DNA of 64,000 bases from NCBI GenBank assembly GCA_003342895.1, contig PTFA01000038.1, forward strand, positions 248,001-312,000, in the 5' to 3' direction. The position numbers and the translations under genes were made by a program. Positions 33,801 to 45,629 of this stretch are shown here, one piece after another. Each line of letters starts with the position of its first letter. Position 1 is the first letter of the stretch. This DNA is from Casuarius casuarius (lineage: Eukaryota; Chordata; Aves; Casuariiformes; Casuariidae). The notes under the pieces were generated by a model. The model had not been told where the DNA came from and did not search any database. It saw only the letters and a list, made by a program, of their open reading frames with translations.

Positions 33801-36084
33801 AGATGCAGAAGGATGCTCCTCAGCCATGTTCAGGAGCTGCAAGGACCGCTGGCTACCAAAGTACAGCCTGGTGCACTTCTCTCTTCCCTGTTTGCTGTCC
33901 TGACCTGGCACAGGGATTGTCTGGCCCCTTCCACACTGCTCTCCTCGCAGCCAAGCTACAGATGTTTTTGTCCTTTGGGTGACGTGTGCCTGCAAACCTC
34001 CGTCTCCCCTGAGACCATCAGTCTGTGCCATGTGGAGTCTCTGTAAGGCTGTGCAGGCCATGGGAGCCCTCAGAAATAGGACTAATCACCCCGAGTGACT
34101 GCACGGTGAGCAAATTTATTTCTTTTCACCCTTAGTGGAGTGCAAATAGGTCAATGTGTTGGGGAACAGGGGAGAAGAATGGATCACCTCGCTGAGCTTT
34201 AAGAGCCTTATTTTCAAAGTAAAAAGCCTTCATGCTGCAGTTATCCCACATGTGGTGTGGGGCAGGCATGGTACCTGCAGGGCTGTTGTGTCCAGTGCAC
34301 ATCTCTCCTCATGGCCTGCTCTGTTTGGGTTGTGCCTAGCAGAAGGGTATGCTTAGGCAGGCTGTGACACACTGAACATGCTACCAAGACCAAGCTGGGC
34401 CCTTGGAGACCATGGGTGATTTCTGACATAGGCGGTTATCTCCCACAGCATCCCGGGAGAACTGTTTTGGAAGCTGTAGTAGTCCTCATGGGCGAGCTGG
34501 GGTTGGGCATCCCTTTTCACTGCTGGTCTCCCTGTAGAAACCCCCTTTTGCATCCCAGTCTACAGACACGTGCAGAGGAGCAGCGTGTTGACCCAGCCTT
34601 GCAACAAGGAGCATTGGCTCCTGGCAGAGCTGGGAGCATTTGTCATCTCCCCCCACTTGAAACATAAGATCTGGGGGGACCACTTTCTACCATGTGCAGT
34701 GCCTACACTAGGAGAGGGCAGGCTCATAATAGTTCTACTATACAAATTACAGTGATGGTTTCTCCTCTTCCCTTTTCTCTTCACCTGGCCACTGGTTTAA
34801 CTCCATTGACTTTAATGGGTTATTCATAATGTACAGTACCTTTTTAAGGAAGGGGTTTCCAGCTCAAAACTAGGGTATAATTCCTGAAAAACCTCAAGGT
34901 TTTCAGAATAAAAGCCCGGAGCATGCCTGTCTGTTACCAAGGAAATGACTGTTGGAAAGCAAAGCACATCTTCAGCTAACATTCAGTTAAGGGAACCTTA
35001 GTATAGGAGACTTAATGACATCAGGGAGAGAAGTGACTCTCTTTAGCTGCCAGCAGTAAATTGTTCCATCCCCAAGTGTGACACTTCTGTTTGTAAAATA
35101 CATGTTTCTTGCATATTTTGTGTTGTGATCTAATGTGAGTAGCTAGAGGATACAATAAATATGAACTACTTGTGATAGTGGTTTAAAACAAAAGGACACT
35201 TTAATTATCTTTATGTTGGGATCTGGTCAAGTGAGATGTTGATGTTTGATCAAGTACACTTATCTTAATGCAGTGTGGACCTTCATTCCACGATAGGGCT
35301 CGTACATCGCTTTTGAGTAGATGTAGAAAATGAAATGACTGGATTTATATCAAGGGACAAATTGGATGTTCTTTTGTGGAGGACTTAAATTTAGTTGCTT
35401 AAAGCATTCTTACCAGAGAGAAAAGAATCAGAATTTTAGTATGATTCTGTGGAAATAGGTTATTACAGCTCAAATTTCAGTAAAATTTTGCAGCTGCAAA
35501 ACGTGATACATCCCAGGTTGTTTTAAAAGAAAGGAAAAGACAATCAGTAATTTCTGCAAGGATGAATTGGTGGCCAATTTATGATCAAATTTGGAAGATC
35601 AAATTTCAAGCTGCCCTGTTTCCAATGACTGTAAAAAGGATAAAAAATTACTGGTACTGATTCCACTGCAGTTCCCATTTATGGACAGGATTAGTACCGA
35701 ATGAGTTATTTACCCTTCCTTTCCTATTCCGGTCCTTCTGAACCACTTACACCAGCAGTCAGTGGGTGGCTGGCTATTCGTTTCTGCAGTAGGCTTTTAG
35801 ATGAGGCTGCCGCTGGCATGTCAGTAGGGCTGGTGTGATAATGTTGCTGCGACTGTGACGGTCAGCAGTCTATATGTTGTGGCTGAAGCACTGTTTTTGG
35901 ACACCTTCCCATCTTATTATGAAGGCTTCATGCTGTTGAGAGGGGGCAAAAGAGGGAGTTTTCTGTCTGACTTGAGCAAAAATACTCCAAAAAGCTTTAT
36001 CAGGTGTGGTTCGTTTCGAGGACAGATAGGCTGCAGCTATGCTTTGGAGAGGGACTAAACACACTTGGACTCTATTCTCAGCTT
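30869..36084. other. Long stretch without supported genes
   Basis: No repeats recognised. Several frames deserve only a note. Minus 32314-31994 (106 codons) has a mixed composition ending in 'FRVNRTLYVQ' and a stop. Plus 32746-32916 gives a charged 56-codon tail ending in 'KQKERDWDT'. Neither has strong splice signals or a known family. A short MIR-like word occurs near 33571-33620. Confidence 0.4.
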
Positions 36085-36320
36085 GAAGTTAGATTTTTTG
36101 GTGACTCTCTGTGGAAGCCATTTAATTGTTTTGCCCCTCAAGTCTTCTAGTGTAAAACAGGAATAACTGTCCCTTTCTCTCTCTGCTTGACTCTTTCCTA
36201 CTTACTTTGCAAGCTTTTCGGCCGGATTGTTCCTCAAGCAATGTTACAGCAGCCAGTGTAACAGGGCCCCATCTCACTGGGACCACCAACACTACCATAA
36301 CAGAAATAAATGATATGAGG
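36085..36320 (+). repeat. MIR/CORE-SINE (amniote MIR1 type)
   Basis: Sense orientation. The 'tctgtggaagccatttaatt' and 'tagtgtaaaacaggaataac' stretches match the MIR core ('tgaccttgggcaag...', 'tctgtaaaatggggataat'). Further right, 'ttgcaagcttttcgg', 'acagggccccatctcactgg' and 'cataacagaaataaatgat' match the amniote MIR 3' tail, which reads as 'gtaagctctttggggcaggg', '...atggggccc...' and 'caaataataaat'. It is highly diverged, as expected for an element older than the bird lineage. Confidence 0.65.
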
Positions 36321-38034
36321 AATCCTTACAGCCTTTCCTGGAAGTTGTGTACATTTGTAGGACACTTTAGACGGAATCTTTAGACCACGGCTGTCAGAGC
36401 TGCCTCATGTTTTGTTTCTTTTCATTAATTGTTTTTGCCGTGACAGAATTTCTTCCTTTGGAAAAAAGAGCTTTGTCAAGCCAGGTAACTTTGGGGGCCA
36501 ATGTTGCTTGGGTCTATAAGACCTTCAAGTTTTTGTTGAATGAGCAGGGGAAAGGGTAATCTTTGGTTCTCAGAGAAAATGTACTGTTTATTGCCTAAAA
36601 ATGTCTAAGTAGCTCTAACAGCATATGTCGAAGTACCCTTTGAAGGACCAGTGTGTTCCTGGTGCTGTTAAAATATTCCCCTTACCAAGAACTATACTGG
36701 ACAGTCACAGGAGAAGTAATGCAACTTCCAGACAACATAATATAAGCAAGGAAGATGAAAGCTGTTAAGTGCTTGGTAACTGGGATAAGAATCAATGCAT
36801 TGTCTTTATTTCCTCAATGGTTGTATATAGTTTTGCTGTAGTAGCAAGAATATTTCCTGCTACTATATACTATACTTTTCTGAATCTTATTCTCTCAAGT
36901 CTCCCAAGTCGATACTTGAGTATATAAAAAAAAGATGTTACTCATGCTGTGGGAAGGATTGCATCAGAGCCACTATAAGTTCTTGTCCTTATTTCAAGAA
37001 AGGACTCCCTCCCGTCTCCTCCCCCCCCCCCCCAAAAAAAAAAAACAGGGAAAAGGTCAATCAGTAAGCAAGAAAGCTAGGTCCGTCTTATCAGTGTTCC
37101 TACAAAACTGCACTGGTACTGAGGCATGAGACTAGACAGATGTGGGCCACCGGGCCCATTCCTCCAAGTGTACCCAGCTGCAGGTACAAATCAGGAGCTT
37201 TTGACTAGAAACCAGAAATTAGGCTTTCTGATGATTAAGACCTGTCATACCACAAACTATCTTTCTCAGCGATCCCGTACCACGCTTATGGCTGGCTGGT
37301 GATATTTAACATCTCTAAAGAGCAGCTACTGGGATTGGGCAAAACTGATAGACATCTGCCCCGAATAGCTCAGCTGCTTATCCTGTAGAGATTTGTCATC
37401 CTCTTGGCTTATGCTTCTTCTCTGTTAGGAAGGAGCAAACCTACATCTTATAAGTATATTTGAGTACATTTGCATATCACAGTCATGGTTGTCAGTATTT
37501 TTGGGTCATCTTGAGTCCATATCCAGATGTTCACTCAACTTTATCTTAATTCTATGCACAAATTCAAACCCATGTACACCACCTCCAGGTGATTCCTCAC
37601 AATGTGACATTTATGTCAGATGTAGGCTCTTGAATGTCTAGTCTACATTATTCTTTTACTTTGCACATGTTTCTCATCCATTTCTCTTTTTAAAAAGTAA
37701 TACTGTGCACTTACTAAAAGCATATGCAAAGTTGGGTTTCATGAACTCAAAGTCGTACAGAAAGTAGGAATGAAAGTTAAAGGATCTGGATGAAGATGAT
37801 GATGAAGTTGTTGGACTGAAATTTGGGAAGCTGAACCCCTTAATTCTTGATCTGTTGTTGTCAGGAATGAGTGTAGAGAAATCACCTGACTTTGCATTCC
37901 TTATTCTTCAAAATGATAGAAACAGCACTTGTTTTCTTTCAGCTGGAGTCTGTCTTGTCTAATATACTTTCATCTTTGTAGAGCAATGCCCAGTATGCTG
38001 GAGCCCTGACTCAGCTGTGATGTTTTATTATAAA
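36321..38034. other. Gene-free stretch
   Basis: No repeat or exon recognised. It contains a C-run/A-run junction, listed separately. Confidence 0.45.
37021..37045 (+). repeat. C13-A12 homopolymer junction
   Basis: Thirteen C directly followed by twelve A. This is low-complexity sequence, and exact lengths are prone to sequencing error. Confidence 0.9.
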
Positions 38035-38514
38035 ATCACTACACAATTTAGGTTGCAAGTGACCTCTGGATGTCTGTGTTCCCACCTGCTGCTAAGAGCA
38101 GGGCCAACTTTTATGTCAGAACAGCTTGTTCAGGGTTTCAGGTGAGTTCTGAAAATCTCCAAGGATGGAGATTGCACAGCCTCTTGGAGCCCCTGTTCCC
38201 GTACTTCACCACTGTCATGACAAAAACATTTTTCCTTTTTCAGATTGGAACTTCCCTTGCTGCAGCTTGTAGCCACTACCTCTTGTCCTTCCGCTGTGCG
38301 CTTCCGAGAAGAGTTTGGCTCCTTTTCTCTATTGCCTCCTATGCAATAGACAAAAGAGGGCAGTTAGATCCCACTAGCCTTCTCCAGGCTGAACAAGCTC
38401 TTCCAGGATCTCCTCACGCGTCACATGTCCTAGACCCCAAACCATCTTAGAGGCCCTCCACTGGACTCACTCCGATGTCAAAATCTCTCTTGTACTGGGG
38501 GGACCTCAAACCAG
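38035..38514 (-). mobile_element. CR1 LINE, 3' part of a copy split by an LTR
   Basis: Reverse complement of a CR1 3' end: 'ggttgcaagtgacctctgg' (38052-38070), 'ctccaaggatggagattgc', 'ctccaggctgaacaagctc' and 'ccctccactggactcactcc' occur in canonical order. The text stops at 'ctcaaaccag', and the next CR1 words continue only at 39189. The two pieces are one insertion. Confidence 0.9.
38510..38514. repeat. Target-site duplication, left copy (ACCAG)
   Basis: Five bases identical to 39184-39188, immediately outside the LTR ends. The pre-insertion sequence is CR1. Confidence 0.85.
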
Positions 38515-39183
38515 TGTCAGAGTATTAATGTCAGAGTCCAGTACTCTCTGACCAGGTTCTTTTAGATATTCCACGCGTGGAGAGTGTAATGTTTAATATA
38601 AAAGTCTGCTTTGAAGGTATTTGATGCTACATGGGATTTTTGATTTAGCAAAGTGATACAGCAATATACTGAAATCACAATACAAATGTATACACTTAGC
38701 AAAATATAGCAATTGCAATATACAATTCAATCACAATACCAATGTGATTCCCATTACTGGTCTCTATAATATGCTCACCATCATGATGTCCGTCCCCAGT
38801 CGCCAGGAAGGAATACGTGGGTTGAACCATTGCTCTCTTCGAAATTCCTTCGTTAGTTGTTCAGGTTTTATGCTCTATGTTGAGCTGAGCCACGTATACA
38901 CTTCCCCCATGCTGGTCTGGCTAACTCAGGGAGACATTCACATTCTTCTGATCAACTGAGGAAGAAATATTTACACCAGTTGATCCATTCAACAGATACA
39001 GCTGCTTATCTAAAACGAAGGTCACCCTCTGGTCCCCTTTGTGTTGAGATAATGTCACCTTTCTGTGAAACAGCTGTGGTTAATTAGTCATGCTCTACAT
39101 TATTCCTGAGCTTTATGGACACCTCACCCCTGCCCATCTCCTCTGAGCCTTCTTCCATTGTAAGAGTTTATTGGTCAGTCTCA
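38515..39183 (-). mobile_element. Solo LTR, avian ERVL type, inserted in CR1
   Basis: A 669-bp insert with TG...CA ends: plus-strand TGTCAGAG at 38515, CAGTCTCA at the right end. It is flanked on both sides by the 5-bp duplication ACCAG (38510-38514 and 39184-39188). Removing the insert and one duplication rejoins the CR1 text exactly. A 5-bp duplication fits ERVL/class III and ERV integrases of similar type. On the minus strand there is a TATA-like 'ataaaacc' (38871-38864) and, further downstream, a polyadenylation-like ATTAAA (38597-38592), consistent with U3-R-U5 order in that orientation. No internal retroviral sequence remains, so it is a product of LTR-LTR recombination. The ERVL label is from recall of avian LTR style; the LTR structure itself is directly visible. 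Confidence 0.85.
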
Positions 39184-39188
39184 ACCAG
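39184..39188. repeat. Target-site duplication, right copy (ACCAG)
   Basis: Second copy of the five-base duplication flanking the solo LTR. Confidence 0.85.
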
Positions 39189-39345
39189 ACACGGTATTCC
39201 AGATGTGTCCTCACGAGTGTCACACAGAGCAGAATAATCACTTCCCTGGATCTATTGGCTACCCTCTTCCCAAAGCAGCCAGTGTTCTACCTGAGCCTCC
39301 TTTTGCTGTTAGCATACCTGTGAAATCTTGATCAATAGTCTAAGA
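39189..39345 (-). mobile_element. CR1 LINE, continuation of the copy split by the LTR
   Basis: Resumes with 'acacggtattccagatgtg', followed by 'cctcacgagtgtcacacaga' and 'agaataatcacttccctgga', the CR1 order that should follow 'ctcaaacc(a/t)g'. The end near 39345 is not sharp. Confidence 0.85.
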
Positions 39346-42300
39346 TGCCCGTTCTAAGACGTCTGAAATGAGGTGAATTGAATCTCTACCTTCGTATCTA
39401 AAGGAATAATTGGTGCTATGCTGGGTCCAGGTCCTCTTTGATTACTTGGGTGTCTTTCTGGATATGCAGCATTTAACTAACAAACACTTGCAGCCAAACT
39501 TCAAAAGTAAAATCCCACTGCTGTCATGTGACACATGGTGAAAATGTCTGGCTATATCCAGAAAACCTGGATATAATGTCTACATGAGAAAGCAAGGGGG
39601 ATTAGCAGATAGAAGGAAATTGTTTCCAGCTACAGGCGAGGTCCCTCATAAAACATCTGCAGGAGAAAGCTGCATGGGTTTTCTTTTCCTCTTATTTACT
39701 TGACTTTGTCAGTGTGTTTATTTATACTCTGCACTCCTGAGCCACTTGCTTTTTTTTGGACTATGGCTCATACTTGTTCATACAACCCATTTAACTTATT
39801 GTAGCATCTGCCTGTTGTAGCATCTGCTTGATGCCATGAATGGCAGACAAATATCACAGATGTAGTTTGAGGGTTAAGCTTTATGGTAGTGCTGCAAAAA
39901 GGTGTGTGTGATGGAGAGACAGGGAAGGGCTGCAGAGGGGAAATAGCTAGATTTGAGAAAGCAAAGCCTGCCAGACAAAGTAAGCCCTTTATATCAATTC
40001 TGGTATTTTAAGAGGAAAAATGCTTGGAAACCATGCAGATGCTTCCAGCTGGAAACAATAACTGCTGAGCTCCTGCAGAAGCTAGTTAATAAGCCCAGTG
40101 TTTCTCCTGCTACTTGTTTCACAGTACATTGACTAACTGCAAAGCCATATGAGTGATCAGCACCAACTTGAAAAGAAGGGAAGATACTGAAGGCCAGCAG
40201 ATCATAGTACACTTTCATGAGTTGTGATGGACTTTTGTCCTCTCACATTATCCAGGAGGACTGCTCTGTCACTCAGGAGCCCTATCCCCAAGCCATGGGT
40301 ATGCTGGCTCCCTTACTTGGACAGAGGAGTTAGTTGCGAGGAATTGGTGACAATGGAGACTGTTTATTTTGTTGTTTTCCTGAAGCAAAAGCAATGAGGA
40401 AAAAAATTTGCTATTTCAAAGTAGTGTTCATATTGCATCACTTCCTATATGTAACTGGTGGTTTTGGGGGCCACATGCCTATTGGGAAGAGCTCAGGGCA
40501 AAGGAGTGTAGGACATTGCAATCATAGGTCTTTTTTCGTCTCCGTAGGTTTGTTTCTAAGGTCTTGGAGGCCTTAGATTTCAGTCTCATTCATGGGCAGA
40601 CATTGCAACGCATGTCCAGTAAGTGAACTTGTTCTGCTCTGCAGCTCTGATGGAATAGGCCTGCGTCTGTGGTCTTCGCCGCAGCTCAGCTGTGGATGAG
40701 CTTAGGAGGTGACAGACCGACGTCTTTCCCTCTCCTCAGTACTGTGCTTCTGTCTGGGTAGCCAGGGAGGAAGCATTAGGGTAACTCACTGGACTCGCAT
40801 AACTCAAGGCCCAGCAGTTATGAATAGTCTTGACCTCTGGGGAGGATAAGATCCCAGCAGAGCTGCCTATGCTGTTCAGGCTCTTGGGGTTACACAAGGA
40901 CTTCTCAACACATGTGGACCTGCTGGGGTCACTAGGCTGTTTCCAGTGTTTATATCAGCACTTAGAAAGTTCAGATCTAGCAGGGTATTTAGAGGCCTAA
41001 AGACACAGTATTCCCCCCCACCTCCCCAGCTGACTCAAGTTCCTGTCACTGGTTTAAGTGGCTGCTAGTTCCTCACATCATTTTTAAATCTAGAGCCAGT
41101 GAGAGAGAGAAATCTTCACAGGAGTCTAAGTGCCTGCACCTTTCTAAAAGCAGAACTCAGCTTCCAAGTCACTTTAATACTCTGGAAATTTCACCTCTTT
41201 TTGTTCTTCAAACGTGAAAAATTCCAGTCTCAAACACTTCCATATTCCAAGGATTTCATTCCTGCCAACAGCTAACATGAGAACAAGCTCCCATGGATTT
41301 GACTGGAGCCAGATTCATCCCTTGTTAAATCTAGATCATGTCAGAGCCATCTGTGACACTTAGCACTGCACAGCTCATTTTTGTCACAGTTGAATTATTC
41401 ACCGATTGTCCCTGAAAATAAGTTCAGGCTAGCTGATTAGGAATGGTTTTATATACTGGTCCATTAGAAGGAGGAATTAAAATGGAATGTTATGGTATTC
41501 TCAGATGTCTAAATTATATAAAGCTAGCAAATTCTGTAGTGCTTAATGCAGAAATAATAAAAGATTAAGAAACCTTAAAAAGTAGATGTTTTATATTGCA
41601 GGGATGCATTAGTACAAAGTGTAGAGGACCTTATCTTCAGCTAACAAAGCTAGACATGGCTCTTTTGGGTTTTGGGGAGTTGCATTCACTTCTGCCAGTT
41701 AAGATCCAAATCAGGTGTGACACAGGTGAGGACACAGTGTGTGTAGTCAATATGTGTATGAAAGGGAGCACTGGCTGGTGGTGGTTAAGGCAGTAGACTT
41801 GGTCCTTGAATCATCCATTATGTTCATGGCTCTAACAAGAACAAGATGGGAGATCCTGCACAAAGCTGGTTTCTTATTTACCTAAATCAAGGGTGATGCT
41901 ATTTTGTCTAACTGAGAAATATTTTTGAGCTCTCCTGAAGAAAACAAAAACAAAAACACAGCATATAAAGCCTGGTAGAGGTGGAATAAGACTGAGCAAT
42001 TTTTGGACTAAAGCTCTCATAATTAAAAAAGCTACAGAAAATTTAAAATGTCTGACTTCATCAGACTATCTCCACATACCAGACTGTCTTTATTTCTGTG
42101 GCGTTCAGTATTTCCTGACAGTGCAAAATTGAACTGATATTTAAGAGAGCAAGCAAATTTTTTCGTGTTTATGGAGCCTGTATTTGCTGTTACCATAATC
42201 TATTTAAACCCACTATAACATTTCTGAATGCACTTCAGCAAAGTAACCCTGAAAACAATATTCTCCCCAAGCCGCTTTAAAACCAAGCTCAGGTAATCCT

Positions 42301-42570
42301 AACTAAACCTGACACCAGAATCTGCAGAGCATGGCCCTTTTGTGACTGAGACCCACATTTTTCTTTGCAGAAGCTTCAAGTCAGCTGCCAACAGTAACTT
42401 TAGTTCCCATCTATCAGAGGTGAAATAGCAGCCCTCTGCCCTTGGCTATTTGGCTCTTCAGCTCTGCGGGGAATAAAGCCAAATGTAACAAATGGGAAGA
42501 TCTGAGCCAAGAAATAGACACAAAATAGACCCAGTCATTGCTACAGGGGGGGCTGCTGGAGGAAGAGGTG
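39346..42570. other. Gene-free stretch
   Basis: No supported repeats or exons. A near-direct duplication 'ttgtagcatctgc' occurs twice at 39799-39829. Confidence 0.45.
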
Positions 42571-42587
42571 CTTGACTGCTCTAAACA

Positions 42588-42910
42588 CGCGTGATGCAAT
42601 AGCACTGTCGGGGACTGTATTCAAGCTGCCCAAGCAATATTTTGAACTGTGGGGTCTGTCTGGGGCAGCAAGGTTTGTGGGAGTGGACAGTGGCCGTCAC
42701 CTTCGAAGGACAGCCACAGACCATCTCCTATGCCAACCTCATCGTGTCGTCATCACTCGGCTATGTGCTATTTTTGAACTGACGGTTATTCTGATATTAA
42801 CCATCTGTCGGAAGAGAGTGAAATGAGCCGTCAGCTGCCGAGGGGATTTGGCTTGTGTTTGGTGGTGGCAATAGGATGATCTGAAAATCGCCGCTAGCTG
42901 GAGGGAGCCG
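42588..42910. promoter_or_regulatory. Isolated CpG-dense segment
   Basis: I count 15 CpG dinucleotides in about 323 bp at roughly 50% GC, an observed/expected ratio near 0.7-0.8. The 360 bp to the left have about three. Such density in CpG-depleted DNA suggests a stretch that stays unmethylated or is conserved, such as a small CpG island or enhancer. A plus ORF (42572-42826, 84 codons) overlaps it, and a second frame is open across 42660-42775; neither is recognised. No TATA box or transcript evidence is seen. Confidence 0.35.
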
Positions 42911-44824
42911 ACAGACTCTGGATGAGAGTGGGAAGTGGTGTGGAGGGGAGGGTGTTGGGGTTTTGATACTGGAGTACTCTTGCAGTGAAATAACCTGCTT
43001 CTAGCTCTTGTCTGTCATGGGGGCGAGAGGGCAGCTCTGTCCATGGTGTTGATACAGATCATTTATTAAGCAGCAGAATTTTTTTTCACTGTAGAAAGAA
43101 ACATTAGACATGCAAAATGCTCCGTTGACAGGAATGAACAGATCAAAGCCCAATACAGTTTTTTTTTTTTTTGTGCTAGAAAGAGGTTTTTAATGCTGGC
43201 ACACATCAACAGTCTGTCTCATGGCATCTCTTCAACTGGGCTCCTGTCCCAAGCTGCTCTGACTTCCTGCCCTCATCTTATCTCTTTCTTGTGTGTGTTT
43301 CATCTCTACTGGTCTTTGCAAGATGCCCTCCTCTTGTTATAGTCCTCTCCTGATTTCTTTATTCCTTATAATTTTTTTTTTTTACATTATTCTGCTCCTT
43401 TATGGCCCTCTGTGGTGCCCTATAGTGGCCTGTTGTAACAGTGCCTAATTATAGGGTGCTGAGGAAAAGCATGGAGCAGCAATACAGCTATTGTGGAAGT
43501 CTCTTTCCAGGCTCAAGAACAAGTACCTAGAGTATCTCCCTATCCAGCCCAAAGTACTGTAGACGGTTGTTGCTGTTGAGTGCCTGGTTTTGGCTATAGT
43601 TCATACTTAGAGTGGTTGTGGACATTCAAACCAAGCCTTTAAGCCAGGTGGTAGTCTGAATTTGTGGTTCGTGAATTGCAGGAAGATATGCTGGTTTCCG
43701 AAGATTCACACCACCTTTGAGAGAAGGTCACTTGCCTGGGATGGGTTGCAGAACCAGCAATCTGACCACAGGTCAAAATCCAGACCGAGGTCCCCAGTGT
43801 CCTTATTCACAGGGACTGATGCAAAAAAATAGTATGTCTTGTCTTTTAGGATTTATAATCCCTGACCTTGTGGGTCTTCTGCAGCTCCTTCTCTAAGGAA
43901 AGCATGTGGCATCTGCATTTCTAGCGATTTCCTTTTCAGAATCTATTTCAGCTTTCCCATGGTTTGGCATAGCACCAAGTGCAAGATTTATTCTTTACGT
44001 GCTTTGCTAGGGCCAGATTGCAACTTTTGAGGGCCTTCTTTTTTGGCTTAACTTTTCACTGCCTTCGAGCTGCCACAACCTGTTTGCAGTCTCTTCCTTT
44101 TGCTAAAGGCTTTTGTGTCTTCTTTCTCTTCTGTATAATTATGCAGTCATGTAGCCTGACATTTATTTACTACATTTATATAACTACTAGCTGAAATGGT
44201 AATAACAACAGCATCAAAGGCTATACAAAGTAAGCTTTAGAGTATAGAACATGGTGTCTTTAGGGCATGGCACAAAGCTTACCTAACCCTCTGGACTTTG
44301 TTGTACAGCGTGTGAGTCTCTTTATCCACATTTTACAGAGATCAGAAATTGAGTTCCAAATACTTTCTCTCCACCGTAAAATACCTGGGACTGAGAACTC
44401 ACAGCGCAACATTGTCTTGGCTGGGTTAAGGATTTCTCTTCGCTTCACCCTGGATGCGGGCTGCGGTTTGTGTCTAGACTGGAGTGTAGCTGAGAGGGTG
44501 ACATGCAACTTAGTCTGTTCATGTAGCAGCTCTGTAGTTGATAAAGTGAGAGCTGTAGTACCCAAACTGCATGTAATCTCTGAGCGCAACCATCCTGTGA
44601 CTGCAGTGTGACTGCAGTGCAGTGTGTGCCGTTTGCTTTCAGGAATCGCCTTTCTTTAGAGTTACTGAAAAGTTGTCTACTGATTTCTGCACTTTCTTCT
44701 TTAATTAGCCAAAAGCTACATAATACACTCCAGTCGTGTGACTTTGAACTAGGAAGCTTGTAAACAGCAAGTTTTCCTGTTTTTTCCTAAGCTTTGTGGT
44801 TGGATTTTAGCAATTCTTTGTTTT
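42911..44824. other. Gene-free stretch
   Basis: T runs near 43081, 43161 and 43372. Overlapping sense and antisense frames at 44260-44611 lie in a patch with five or so CpGs but have no motif. No repeat was assigned. Confidence 0.45.
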
Positions 44825-44985
44825 CTTTGGGGTATAAATGGTTGAGTATGTGACAATCGTATGACAGCCTTGGCAGTAGTGACCATGAAATAGTAGAGTT
44901 TAGGATCCCAAATGGAATGAGGAAGGTAAGTAGCAGAATACAGACCGTGGATTTAAGGAGAGCAGACTTCACTTTTAGTGGTACA
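44825..44985 (+). mobile_element. CR1 endonuclease fragment
   Basis: The plus strand reads as 'DSLGSSDHEIVEFRI', followed by 'NGMRKVSSRIQTVDLRRADF' with a stop or shift before it. This is the CR1 endonuclease SDHE block and the segment after it. The catalytic SDH is intact in this short piece. It may be the 5'-ward part of the old LINE at 45630-46870. Confidence 0.75.
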
Positions 44986-45629
44986 ACTCTGCTTTTGAAT
45001 ATCTCTAGATCTAGACCTTATCTAGAGATCTGAGACATTTTCTGTAAAACAAAACAGAGAAAGAAGCTCACAAATACTTTCAATTGTCAAAGAAGCATTA
45101 CTGCTCTCAGGCAGTGTGCAAGGCTTGAGTTGTGAGCAGAGATTGCTAAAGAAGTGAGAGAAACTAATCATAGTGAAAGAAACATCCATAAATTCAAGTC
45201 AGCCTCAGATATTTCTTAAAACCTCCTTCATGGTTACAAGTTCACACATTTGTGCTTTTTTGAGCTTGTGATTTTAAAGTGAAGTGAGTAGCCGTGGGGA
45301 TTAATACAAAGCTAAGCGGAGACATTTATAGATGAAAGATTCATTCCAAATGCAGTTACTTAAGTCATAATCTTATTCTTAGACTATAGTATTTTGGTCA
45401 CTATGGTGATGAGCAGGATATATAAGTATATAGGTAGCTAAACAAAGTTAGGTTTTGTGCTAAGATGCTTAAGTGGCTGAGGAGCTGAGAGCACCTTTTA
45501 TTCAGCCTCACCAGCTTCATTGCAGCTAAATCTGCCAGAGCCCCTGTGTTGTAGCCCTATGTCGTGTTTTTGAAAGTGGATTAAGCCCAAACAATCGGAA
45601 GTGTTTAGGCATTTCATCTTATCTGGATT
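44986..45629. other. Spacer with a short perfect inverted repeat
   Basis: Contains ATCTCTAGAT (45001-45010) and its reverse complement (45020-45029), separated by 9 bases. It is otherwise unassigned and could be the decayed endonuclease-to-RT linker of a LINE. Confidence 0.4.

Noticed and set aside
44265..44355. MIR-like words 'cattttacagagatcag'
   Set aside because: Too short and diverged to call.
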